A stretch of DNA of 64,000 nucleotides from Hydrangea macrophylla (lineage: Eukaryota; Streptophyta; Magnoliopsida; Cornales; Hydrangeaceae), in contig CM066991.1 of NCBI GenBank assembly GCA_033977485.1, positions 34,469,850 through 34,533,849 on the forward strand, written 5' to 3'. The translations under genes and the position numbers were made by a program. Below, one piece after another: positions 34,402 through 43,678 of this stretch. Position 1 is the stretch's first letter, and the number at the start of each line of letters is the position of its first letter. The notes beneath the pieces were generated by a model. It saw only the letters and a list, made by a program, of their open reading frames with translations, did not search any database and had not been told where the DNA came from.

Positions 34402-35985
34402 CTATACATCATCGGCGACATCCGATAAGATCTCAATAAGCACATCTGGAGCATCCCCATCTCCACCCTCAGCAACAGTAGTAGCCGTCGCCGGGTCACT
34501 CGCAGTTGAAGCAGCTAGTGTAAATAATAATGGATCCGTCACGACTGGAGGTGGTAGAAGTGGTGTCATAGCAACAGTAGTAGCCATCGCCGGGTCACTC
34601 GCAGTTGAAGCAGCTAGTGTAAATAATAATGGATCCGTCACGACTGGAGGTGGTAGAAGTGGTGTCATAGAAGCAGGCGGTGTCGCCGATGTGGATGGAG
34701 CAGAAAGATCAGTAGATGGGACAGAAGGAGTAGGGACAGGAATAGATGGAGCTACTGATGTACATGGAGCATAATGATCAACCTGAGGAGCTGAGGATGA
34801 AGGACCAGTAGTGGGTGGTGGAGGTGTATGTAAAGACTGGTCAACCCCTATCTGAATAAGTATAGCCTCAAGAAGAGTCGTCATGCGATCCATCTTGCCC
34901 TCAAGTCTGATCCTTCTCTCCTCTAATAGCAACTCATGAATAGTAGGGAGAGGTACGGATGAATACGACTCTCCCTGGGCGGGAGCCTGAGACCGTTGTC
35001 TCAGCTCGAACTGTGCAACCTCAATACGAGGATCAACCTCGTCGTCAGAATCTAGCTCCTCAGCCTCTGTGGGCATCCTAGAAGCTGCACCCTCCGTATC
35101 GGTGCCTCTTTCCTTCTTCCTCTTCGCCCCTACATTTGCCTTACCCTTTGCTTTTCTCTTCTTCTGAGCATCAGAATGGCAGGCCGCCGTCTCGCCAAAT
35201 CGACTAGAGGCCTGAAGGATCGAATCGCTGGCCAATAGAACTAATCTAGCCTGCTCAATGACCCGATGTATAGGCCAAGCGCCCTTCAGATGGCGCTTGG
35301 CGGCGATGTACCTCGTAGGCTGAACCAGGAAGTCAATATATAGGCGAGACAGACAGACTCGCTGTCCTATCCCAATAGCATACAGAGCACGGGTATACCA
35401 CGCGGTGAACTTCTCGTGATAAGATGTCATAAAAATACAGTTCACCAGCGTCAGATAGAAGAGGTGATAGTTCTCAGTGAGAAGCTTATCCTCGATGAGA
35501 GAAACGCCATTCCAGAACTGAACGGCGCCGCCTATAAGCTCACGGATAATGGTGGTCGAAGGCATCTCTGGGGATCCTGGTAGGCAAGGATAGAAACAAT
35601 CTGGTACCTCAGGTACCCCCAGAGCAGCTGAAATGGTGGTAGGGCTGAATAGGATCTCACGCCCGTGGAAGAATGATCTGTATGTGAACTGGGCCACGGG
35701 ATCCTTAATCATAGAGGAGCAGGCTGCACGAACCCAGTGGATGTTGATCGTCTTGGGTTGGATCAACATATTGTACCATGATGGCTGGTCTCTAATCCGT
35801 CTTAAGAACCACAGAGCTGAAAGACATACAGACTCCAAGGGCTGCTCCAACATAACCTTCTTGGATTGGAAGTATCTCGTAAACCAAACCTGCTCCTCCT
35901 CATTTCTGAGCCCGTGATCTGGTATAGGGTCTGGTATAGTGAGGTCAAGCGGCTTGGACTTGTGGTACCCTATGATAGGATTCAT
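34402..35985 (-). CDS. 3' ORF of Athila-type element E3 (527 aa), possible nuclear accessory protein
   Basis: The longest intact frame in the window. Residues ~95-260 form a folded-looking domain (TYRSFFHGREILFSP, WNGVSLIEDK, HLKGAWPIHR) that resembles the plant-only domain often labelled 'putative plant transposon protein'. Residues 271-294 are strongly basic (QKKRKAKGK, AKRKKERG), like a bipartite nuclear localisation signal. Then come an acidic patch (~309-318), a coiled-coil-like segment (~350-381), and a Ser/Thr/Pro tail with a duplicated 33-residue unit (440-472, 473-505). No signal peptide or clear membrane span is visible, although the gene sits where some Athila elements carry an env-like ORF. 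An intron acceptor lies 10 bases before the ATG. Homologues: 10196-11670 and 4340-5257. Confidence 0.8.
   Translation of the reverse strand: MNPIIGYHKSKPLDLTIPDPIPDHGLRNEEEQVWFTRYFQSKKVMLEQPLESVCLSALWFLRRIRDQPSWYNMLIQPKTINIHWVRAACSSMIKDPVAQFTYRSFFHGREILFSPTTISAALGVPEVPDCFYPCLPGSPEMPSTTIIRELIGGAVQFWNGVSLIEDKLLTENYHLFYLTLVNCIFMTSYHEKFTAWYTRALYAIGIGQRVCLSRLYIDFLVQPTRYIAAKRHLKGAWPIHRVIEQARLVLLASDSILQASSRFGETAACHSDAQKKRKAKGKANVGAKRKKERGTDTEGAASRMPTEAEELDSDDEVDPRIEVAQFELRQRSQAPAQGESYSSVPLPTIHELLLEERRIRLEGKMDRMTTLLEAILIQIGVDQSLHTPPPPTTGPSSSAPQVDHYAPCTSVAPSIPVPTPSVPSTDLSAPSTSATPPASMTPLLPPPVVTDPLLFTLAASTASDPAMATTVAMTPLLPPPVVTDPLLFTLAASTASDPATATTVAEGGDGDAPDVLIEILSDVADDV
34471..34668 (-). repeat. 99-bp tandem duplication inside the E3 3' ORF
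   Basis: 34570-34668 and 34471-34569 are almost identical and encode the same 33 residues, with one Met/Thr difference. The frame is kept. Confidence 0.92.
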
Positions 35986-35995
35986 CGTGAAAGCC

Positions 35996-36343
35996 CTGAA
36001 ATGGAATAAACAGATAGTAAATACATGAAAACAGGGAAAGCAGAAAAGAAACTAAAACTGCTGCCCTTTGATCGATCGAAGTATGTTCGATCGATTGAGA
36101 AAGTTCTATGTTCGATCGCTCAAGCCGAGTTCGATCGATTGAAATGTTACTGGGCTCGATCGCTCGAACCCAGTTCGATCGATCGAACACAGAGAAGGAA
36201 CAACGACAAGAATGGAGAACGAAAATAGCCCGCAGAACTTAAAAGACCAATAAAAACAACAATTAAATGGTTCAAAACCAATGGAGGGCACCCCATAACA
36301 ATTCAAATGAAAATGAATAAGAGGAGGATTTCGTGGACCTTAC
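35996..36343 (-). other. Predicted leader intron of E3 3' ORF (348 bp)
   Basis: Donor CCGAG/GTAAGG and acceptor TTATTCCATTTCAG/GG fit plant consensus well. The start codon of the 527-aa ORF follows 10 nt after the acceptor. Matches E1 11671-12024. Confidence 0.62.
36067..36188. repeat. GATCGATC palindrome cluster (E3 intron)
   Basis: Six copies of TTCGATCGATCGAA or variants inside the predicted leader intron, at the place matching E1 11748-11869. Confidence 0.85.
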
Positions 36344-36516
36344 CTCGGGTAAAACGCGGGTAGAGGATGAGGAGGAGATGATGGTGATCAGAGGGGTCCA
36401 GGGGTTCCTCGAATGGCGTGAGTGATGAGGGAGGACAAGAGTTGCCCACGGATTCTCTGTCTCCAATTGCTCGAGAAGAGGGAGAGTGAAATAGATGAAG
36501 TGTACTAGAGACGCCT

Positions 36517-36526
36517 CATTTAAATA
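36517..36526 (-). promoter_or_regulatory. Candidate internal promoter TATA box (E3)
   Basis: Minus-strand TATTTAAATG within a block shared with E1. It has palindromes immediately upstream (36531-36643) and a PPT-like AGTTGGGGGT at 36683-36692, 157 bp upstream of the box (156 bp in E1). Expected transcript start near 36490, giving a ~150-nt leader exon up to the donor at 36343. Confidence 0.55.
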
Positions 36527-36530
36527 CAAG

Positions 36531-36643
36531 TCTCGATCGATCGAGAAAGTTCGATCGATCTAACTTTCGATCGATTGAGGCCTGCTGAAGCGCTCGAGGA
36601 TCTGATAACTTCGATCGATCGAGATGTGTTCGATCGATCGAAC
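36531..36643. repeat. GATCGATC palindrome cluster (E3 internal promoter)
   Basis: Five copies of TCGATCGATCGA directly upstream, in the minus sense, of the TATTTAAA box. Confidence 0.85.
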
Positions 36644-36971
36644 TTAGAAATTCTACAATATTATTGAATTAAAAGATTATAAACCCCCAACTAACCCACA
36701 TTGGTTTGGACATACAGGAAAATGACAAAACAGTTCATTGACAGGTCATGTAAGCCAAAAAGTCATCATAACCATAAAAAAGTTGCAAAATTTTATAGAT
36801 AAAACATTATAATAGCAACCATTTTGTAACATTGTTGCTCCCAACATGGTATTTAAAACCTTATTGATAAAGAAAAACTAAAAGAAACTGAAACTAATAA
36901 AACTTTGTCTAGGAATACACTTCAATTGATGAAAGAAAGATGAAATGACAGAATACAATTGAAGTGAAGCA

Positions 36972-37293
36972 CTACTCTTCAAGTATGAAAAAATCTTCTT
37001 CCACAACATCTTTCTCCGCCAAAGCTTCGAATGTAGAGTCCAAACTTGATGATTCCCTTTTCCAGAATAGCCGAAAAGCAGCCAGGTCATCATCAAGCAA
37101 GTCTGAACTCTCCAAGGAATTGATCGCACAAGCAGGAGGTGATCCGGATAGAGACAGCGATAACGGAGTGTAAGTTTGCAACGGACTTTCCTCTTGCGGT
37201 GGAGTATCCGGGGACCTTATGTATGGTCCAAATCTGTGGAACAACTAATGTGGAAGGAACAGCGACGGTAACATTTGATTCATAGTGACAATC
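36972..37293 (-). CDS. E3 accessory gene, second exon
   Basis: Begins after acceptor CCTTTGTCAG/GATT. The open part (37244-36972) gives FHRFGPYIRSPDTPPQEE, then AINSLESSDLLDDDLAAF and RESSSLDS, ending in an acidic VVEEDFFILEE before TAG. E1 has the same exon (20304-20182 plus 12820-12624). A stop near 37245 in E3 interrupts the proximal part. No known domain; the acidic C-terminus is the main feature. Confidence 0.55.
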
Positions 37294-37405
37294 CTGACAA
37301 AGGAAACCAACGGAGAATAAAAAGAAAGGAAGAAATTAAACAAAACAAACGAAAGAATTAAAGGAAAGGACTAAACAAAAACACGAAATGTGACCAAGAA
37401 ATAAC
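37294..37405 (-). other. Predicted intron in E3 accessory gene (112 bp)
   Basis: Donor GTGAG/GTTATT, acceptor CCTTTGTCAG. The E1 counterpart is 125 bp with the same exon borders. Confidence 0.6.
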
Positions 37406-37889
37406 CTCACTATTGGCATGATATCACCATGTGCACTAGCAGGTAGAGGGCATTGAAGCCGGAACAACAAATAACTCAAGTGCACATATATAGGGAACCA
37501 CTTCGATGACAAGGAAGTCATCAACATAAATGAATACAACATTATGGCGTTCTGGCACCACATCCTGTAAATCTTCTTCTTCCCACGGTTCCCACATTGA
37601 ATCATTCTCCCATTGTTCCATCAGAGCATCATCGACTTCCCAAACAACATACCCCTCTGGTTCTCCCTCCTCTTCAGGAAATTCCATGTGCTCAAAAGGA
37701 TTGATTTGGAGGAGAGCAGGGTTGTATGGGATGTATCCTTGGGTTAAGTCAACGACATCTTCTGCCCCTGGCCCTTGATAAGAAGCAAAATAGAATGCTA
37801 TCTCATCGGCAGTCCAAGGGGGGTTATGATATTCCAAATTAGCCCATGACCCAATTGAGTGGACATCATCATCTCTTATGTTGAACAGC
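37406..37889 (-). pseudogene. E3 accessory gene, first exon
   Basis: Preceded by a T-rich tract, a branch-like CTTAAC and the acceptor TATCTCCTGCAG/GC (37890). The start position is RDDDVHSIGSW with ATA instead of the ATG found in E1. It continues with the acidic PEEEGEPEG and WENDSMWEPWEEEDL, then NVVFIYVDDFLVIE; a one-base shift near 37490 moves the last ~30 codons to another frame relative to E1. The fact that E1 and E3 are broken at different places suggests both descend from an intact gene. Confidence 0.55.
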
Positions 37890-38002
37890 CTGCAGGAGAT
37901 AGATAAAATGGAATAGCAAGTTAAGATCGAGGTCACACTCAAAAAATAGATAAACAAAAGAAATAAAACAAAGCAAAATGGTGAAGACGCACTTGAGCGT
38001 TT

Positions 38003-39230
38003 TAGGTCGAGGAATAATCGGGCTCATCCAGTTGGATGTACTTGACCTCTGGTTAGAAATCCTCTAAGAACAGTTTTAACCTTTAGCCATTGATCTTGAA
38101 ACTTTCGTCGTTCTTAGGATTGAATAACTCGACAGCCCCATGTGGAAAGACAGATTTGCCTATAAAGGGTCCTGTCCACCTGGATCGGAGTTTTCCTGGA
38201 AAAAGGTGAAGGCGAGAATCATATAACAAAACTTTTTGCCCCAGCTCGAATGATTTTTGAAATATCATCCTACCGTGGTGAGCCTTCAACCTTTCCTTAT
38301 GTAGTCTAGCATTGTCATAGGCATCTCTCGACGTATTTCTTCTAGTTCAGCCAACTAGAGTTTTCGAAGATGACCTCCCTCTTTAATGTCGAAGTTCAAT
38401 GAGCGGAACACCCAGTATGCTTTATGCTCGATTTCGACGGGCAGGTGATATGCTTTTCCGTATACTAGCCTAAATGGGGACATTCCCAGATTTGTCTTGT
38501 AGGCAGTACGGTATGCCCAAAGAGCATCGGTCAGTTTATATGCCCAGTCCTTTCTGTTGAAACTAACTGTCTTTTTGAGAATGTGCTTGATTTCTCGGTT
38601 AGCCAACTCTGCTTGCCCATTCGTTTGCGGGTGGTAGGCTAGAGCGATCTTGTGGTTGACCCTATATTTCTTGAGTGGTGACTCCAAAGGCCTATTGCAA
38701 AAGTGTTTGCTTTGGTCACTTATTAGTGCTTTTGGGGTTCCGAAACGCGATAGAATGTGTTCCTTAAGAAAGGACATTATTGTTTTGTGGTCATTGCGTC
38801 TTGTCGTTATCGCTTCTACCCATTTTGATACTTATTCCACAGCTAGGAGTATATACAGTTGTTAGATTTTGGAAAAGGGCCCATAAAGTCTATGTCCCAG
38901 CAATCGAATATTTCAATTGTGATAATTGGAGTTAAGGGCATGGAGTTCCTTTTTGAAATTGTACCAAGCTTTTGATAGTGCTGGCACGTTTTGCAAAAAG
39001 CGTAAGTATCTTTAAACATGGTGCGCCAGTAGAAACCACTGTGTAGAACTTTTTGTGCAGTCTTTTGCGAAGAAAAATGGCCTCCGCAAGCTTTAGAGTG
39101 GCAGGATGCTAGAATGACAGTTATATTCTCATTTGGGACGCAATGCCTGATGACTTGATCAGTGCAATACTTGAGTAAGTAAGGGTCATCGAAAAAGAAA
39201 TGACGTGCAAACGAGAGGAATTATTTCTTA
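38003..39230 (-). pseudogene. E3 integrase (Athila type), broken
   Basis: Zinc-binding part near 39080-38960 (GGHFSSQKTAQ, VLHSGFYW, CKTC). The core has Glu plus a stop where the first catalytic Asp is expected (YILLAVE, then stop), ISDQSKHFCN around the second Asp, and AELANREIKHIL around the Glu. The C-terminal part RWTGPFIGKSVFPHGAVEL ends at DEPDYSST. Stops and shifts near 38840, 38345 and 38060. Followed by the accessory gene acceptor 113 bp downstream. Confidence 0.84.
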
Positions 39231-40790
39231 TCCTGATTCGACCAATGACTAGGGGTCTCTCCCGTAACCAAATAGTTCACTATATCCACATACCAAGGCA
39301 AACTGGAAATAGCCATCAATTGCTCATCTTGGAATTCATCCTTTATCGGTGTGGGTTCAGTGTTCTCAACATATGTTAACCGAGATAAATGGTCACCGAC
39401 CACATTCTCTACTCCTTTTTTGTCCTTAATTGTGATATTGAATTCTTAGAGTAGGAGTATCCAACGAATAAGCCTTTGCTTCGCATCCTTCTTAGATAAC
39501 AGGTACTTCAGAGCTGAGTGGTCCATAAAACAGACAATTGGGGACCCTATTAGATATAACCTGAACTTATCTAGAGTGAAGACTATTGCTATTAGTTCTT
39601 TTTTGGTAGTCGTATAATTCATTTGAGCTTCTTTAAGTGTTCGACTAGCATAGTAGATTACGTAAGGCTTATTATCCTTCCTCTGTCCTAGAACTGAGCC
39701 AATGGCATAGTCGCTAGCATCCCATATTAACTCAAAAGGAAAACTCCAGTCGGGTGCCTGTATTATCGGTGCGGAGGTAAGGTGTTCTTTTAGTGCATCA
39801 AAAGGTGTTTGACAATTTTTTGACCATTCGAATGGCATGTCTTTAGCCAACAGTTGACACAGTGGTCAGGAGATCGTACTAAAATTTTTGATAAAGCGAC
39901 GATAGAATCCCGCATGTCCTAGAAAAGATCAGATGTCTCGGACTGTACGAGGAACAGGTAGGTTTGAAATTATATCGATTTTTACTTTATCGACTTGGAT
40001 ACCCTTATCAGAAATAGTGTGGCCGAGGACAATTCCCTTGGTCACCATGAAGTGACACTTTTTCTAGTTTAGTACTAGGTGTTTGTCCTCACATCATGCT
40101 AACACACGTTCCAGATTATCTAAGCAATTTTCAAAGCTATGGCCGAACACTAAAAAGTCGTCCATAAAGACTTCAAGTATTTGTTCAACCATATCGCTAA
40201 AGTTACTTAGCATGAACCGCTGAAACGTAGCAGGTGCATTGCATAACCCAAAAGGCATACGTCTGTAGGCAAAGGTACTGAACGGACACGTGAAAGTTGT
40301 TTTCTCCTGATCTTTAGGAGCAATTTCTATCTGGTTATAACCGCTGTATCCGTCCAAAAAGCAATAGTACTTATGACCCGCCACTCGTTCTAGCATTTGA
40401 TCCATGAATGATAATGGAAAGTGGTCCTTTTGAGTCACGGTATTCAGCTTTCGATAATCAATACACATTTGTCATCCGGTGGGAACGCGCATTGGTACTA
40501 ATTCGCCATCTTTATTAGGAATAATCATTATGCCTGTCGTCTTGGGCACCACCTGGGTTGGACTGACACAGGGGCTATCAGAGATAGGATATATAATCCC
40601 AACGTCGAGTAATTTTAATACTTCCTTTTTAACTACTTCTTGCATGTTAGGATTCAAACGTCTTTGCATTTGGCGTGAAGGTTTACCACCTTCTTCTAAA
40701 TATATTTTATGAGTGCACACGGACGGACTTATGCCTCTGAGATCGGCAATGGTACATCCTAATGCTCCCTTATGTTGTTTTAGCATTTGG
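39231..40790 (-). pseudogene. E3 reverse transcriptase and RNase H, broken
   Basis: RT N-terminal part (VKKEVLKLLDVGII, SDSPCVSPTQVV), then 40468-40094 with CIDYRKLNTVTQKDHFPLSF, FLDGYSGYNQIEIAP, MPFGLCNAPATFQ and EVFMDDFLVFG. The thumb part (about 40090-39855) is shifted. RNase H at 39850-39446 has IWDASDYAIGSVLGQ, YASRTLKEAQMNY, FMDHSAL. The next piece (39403-39221) holds GDHLSRL, the usual link to integrase. A stop lies between 40472 and 40468. Confidence 0.88.
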
Positions 40791-41188
40791 ATTAATTTGC
40801 CCTCTTGTTCCAAATTGAGAGTGGATGAAATTATAAAAGGATAAGTTTTTTCAGTCCCCAGGAAAGCATATTTGAGCTCTTCAGGAAGCTCCTTCAATTC
40901 CAAATCTAGAAATTGAAAATTGGAGGGCATGACTAATTTTGTTTTCGGAGGTAGGGGTTCATATGGTATTACCCACATGCATTCAGCTCTATCCTCCTCT
41001 CGCGTATCCATCATGGGGCAAGTGTGATTTAAGGTAGAATCCAATAGAGTAGAATCTTTAGGTTGATAGACAGTGTCGAATTGCGACACAACTATTTCCA
41101 AAGGATCTTTATAATCAACAAAATCTACCTTATCTTCGATGACTGTTTCAACGTAGTTGACCTCTTCTTCGTCATCGTATTCTTCAGG

Positions 41189-42160
41189 TTAGGGATTTGA
41201 GAAAATTTTGACATTCAAAGTCATATTCCCGAATACGATGGTCATAATACCACTTCTTATTTTAATTGTGGCATCTATGGTGTTGAGGAATGGAAGTCCA
41301 AAAATCACCGGGATTTGTGAACATGGGTTGGACACAGGTTCGGTGTCCAAAATTACAAAATCAACCAGGAAGAGAAAAGAGTCTATTTGCACTAGAACGT
41401 CCTCCAATATTCCTCTAGGGTATTTGACAGATCTGTCTGCCAGTTGCAGCGCAACTCGGGTAGGTTTGAGTTCACCCAACCCTAGTTGTTTATAAACTGA
41501 GTATGGCAGCAGGTTCATGCTTGCTCCGAGATCAAGGAGGGCATTGTCTATTCTTTGATTTCCAATTCTGCACGAGACAGTTGGGGTACCGGGGTCTTTG
41601 AGTTTTGGAGGCAATTCGTTTTGGATGATTGCGCTTGCTTGGCAAGCCACATAAGCATGTTTCTTGACACTTTGCCTCCTCTTGACTGTGCATAAGTCTT
41701 TGAGGTACATAGCATAGGCCGGCACTTGTTTGATTGCATCAAGGAGTGGAAGATTGATTTTTACTTGTTTGAACAATTCCAAGAACTCCTGATTCTTTGC
41801 CTCATTTTTGGGGTTCCTAAGCCTCTGAGGATAAGGTGCGAGGAAAGGGCATTTAGGTACTTCGTCGTTAACCGGCTCCTTTCCGGACTTTCTCTCAACT
41901 TCCTCTACTTGTTTAGGAGCTTCAGTGTTTATTTCTAATGGTTCATTATGAGTGGATGGCTCCTCATCCTGAGTAGAAGGTTTGTTTTTATTTACCACTT
42001 CGTCCTCCTCATACTCTTCGAGAGTAAAGAGAGGCATATTTAGCCGTATAGTCTTGCCGCTTCTCAGAGTAGTCATGGATTTAGCTTGTTCATGGTTAGT
42101 GGGACCATTGTTGTATCCCCTAGGGTTTTGAAGTGGTTGGGCAGGAAATGTTCCACCCAA
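41189..42160 (-). pseudogene. E3 Gag C-terminal tail and aspartic protease
   Basis: 323 codons open. The N-terminal ~90 residues are a charged linker. PFLAPYPQRLRNPKNE and VPAYAMYLKDLCTVKRR precede the protease. The active-site motif is [17 protein letters not shown] near residue 210, followed by [23 protein letters not shown]. This order (linker, protease) is standard for Athila. The frame stops at 41189 before the RT linker frame at 41101, and upstream it is shifted from the zinc-knuckle frame. Confidence 0.82.
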
Positions 42161-43549
42161 TCCCTCTTATCGTGCATCCATCCTATCTAACGTCGCAGAC
42201 ATTTTGCTCATCATTTGAATTAATTATTGCGTTAGATTCACGTTAGAAAGATGATCTTCCTCCTGTACCTTTTTGTGGGGGGTAACATACACGTTTTGAC
42301 TGTTGATTAGAGGGTTGCGCTTGGTTATAGTTATTAGGTCTGTTTTGATTGAATGGCTGGGGCTGCCTATTGTATTGCCCTTGATATTGGTTATTGTTGT
42401 TATAGGGCTGTTGTTGGTATTGATTTTGGGTCCCAGCATTATTTCTCCAATCAAACCTGGGGTGATTCCATCTATTGTTATTATTTTATGAATTATAGTT
42501 ATTATAGGAATTCCCTACCCCTCTATACCCTTGCATGGCATTTATTTCCATGGGGGGTTGTTCTTGAAAATACGGCACATTGGGACAGTATTGATTGGTA
42601 TGTCCCAACATATTGCATGTGCCACAGGGTTCTTCAGGTAAAACCTGCCTAGAACCTTCCCCTTTTATCCCTAATTCCTCTACTTTCTTAGCTAATTCCT
42701 CATATTTATTCATTAGGTGATCTTCACTTTTTAGTTGGTATAGACTCTTCTCCTCTATACAAGATATCTGTGAGCGTGGGATATCTTCAGAATTGGACCA
42801 TTCATGGGCATGTTCAGCTAGCCACTCAAAGTGAGCTACAGCTTCTTTAGTGTTTTTGCGAAGAAATGGTCCTGAACTCATGGTCTCGACCAACATTTTA
42901 GTTTCACCATTTAGCTTATGGTTCACCATTTCTCATACCCATGATGTGGGCATGATAGAAGCAAATTCTTGAAACGCTCCCAAGTTTGGGTAAAGGTTTC
43001 ATTGCTCTTTTGTTTTGAAGAGTTAATTTGTCATTTAAGCTCAGTGGTTATGCGAGGTGGAAAGAATTTCTTTAGAAATGCAGTGTTCATCGCATGCCAT
43101 GTGTAGATTGAATTAGGCTTTAACGTGAGTAGTCACGCTTTTGCTTTATCCTTCAAGGTAAAAGGAAATAGCATTAGGCGTGTCACGTCTACAGGACAAT
43201 TTTGTGAAAATATTTTACAAACATCCTCGAAGTCCTTGACGTGTAGATATGCCTTCTCACTATCCATTCCATGGAAGGTAGGAAGGAGTTGAATCATTCC
43301 GTTGCGAAATTAAAATTCGCCAGCATGAGGTGGAATGAGAGTACAAGAAGGTGTTGGAGCATGTTCAGGTGTCATGAGATCGCACAAAGGACGAAGGGAA
43401 TCATCGATTCGGACAACCACATTATCACAGTTTTCACTTTGATTATCGGCCATTGAATCAATAGGTGTAGCTATGGGATTAATAAAATTAGAAGAATCGG
43501 CTAAGTAGAACGGATTTCCGAGAATTCCTTCGATGTAATTTTCGGACAT
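42161..43549 (-). pseudogene. E3 gag, broken, with in-frame TAA shared with E1
   Basis: A 79-codon frame (43549-43310) contains a likely start at 43453 (MADNQSEN) and ends at TAA 43310-43312. The same frame resumes beyond it with the capsid-like part (LPTFHGM, FPFTLKDKAKAWLL, CPHHGYEKW). 42929-42486 has the zinc knuckle CGTCNMLGHTNQYCPN. Further stops occur near 43030 and 42935. Gag would form the particle and bind RNA. The PBS lies 106 bp upstream of 43549. Confidence 0.82.
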
Positions 43550-43654
43550 GAACGGGAAAAAATCCTAAAAGGTTTTAATCTAAAGAAGAAAAGAAAAAGA
43601 AAACAGAAATAGATAAAGATAGATTGTGGTAAATTAAGTATTAATTCATCGCCT

Positions 43655-43672
43655 TCCCCGGCAACGGGGCCA
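43655..43672 (-). other. E3 primer binding site (tRNA-Asp)
   Basis: The plus strand tccccggcaacggggcca matches the 3' end of plant tRNA-Asp at 17 of 18 positions. It is six bases from the LTR edge. tRNA-Asp priming is typical of Athila. Confidence 0.88.
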
Positions 43673-43678
43673 AAAACT

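Noticed and set aside
34402..35985. Envelope glycoprotein
   Set aside because: Position fits, but I see no signal peptide, fusion peptide, membrane anchor or glycosylation-rich ectodomain; the basic and coiled-coil segments point elsewhere.
41208..41495. Plus-strand frames opposite protease and RT
   Set aside because: They mirror minus-strand protease coding sequence, which has the recognisable active-site motif; the plus frames have none.
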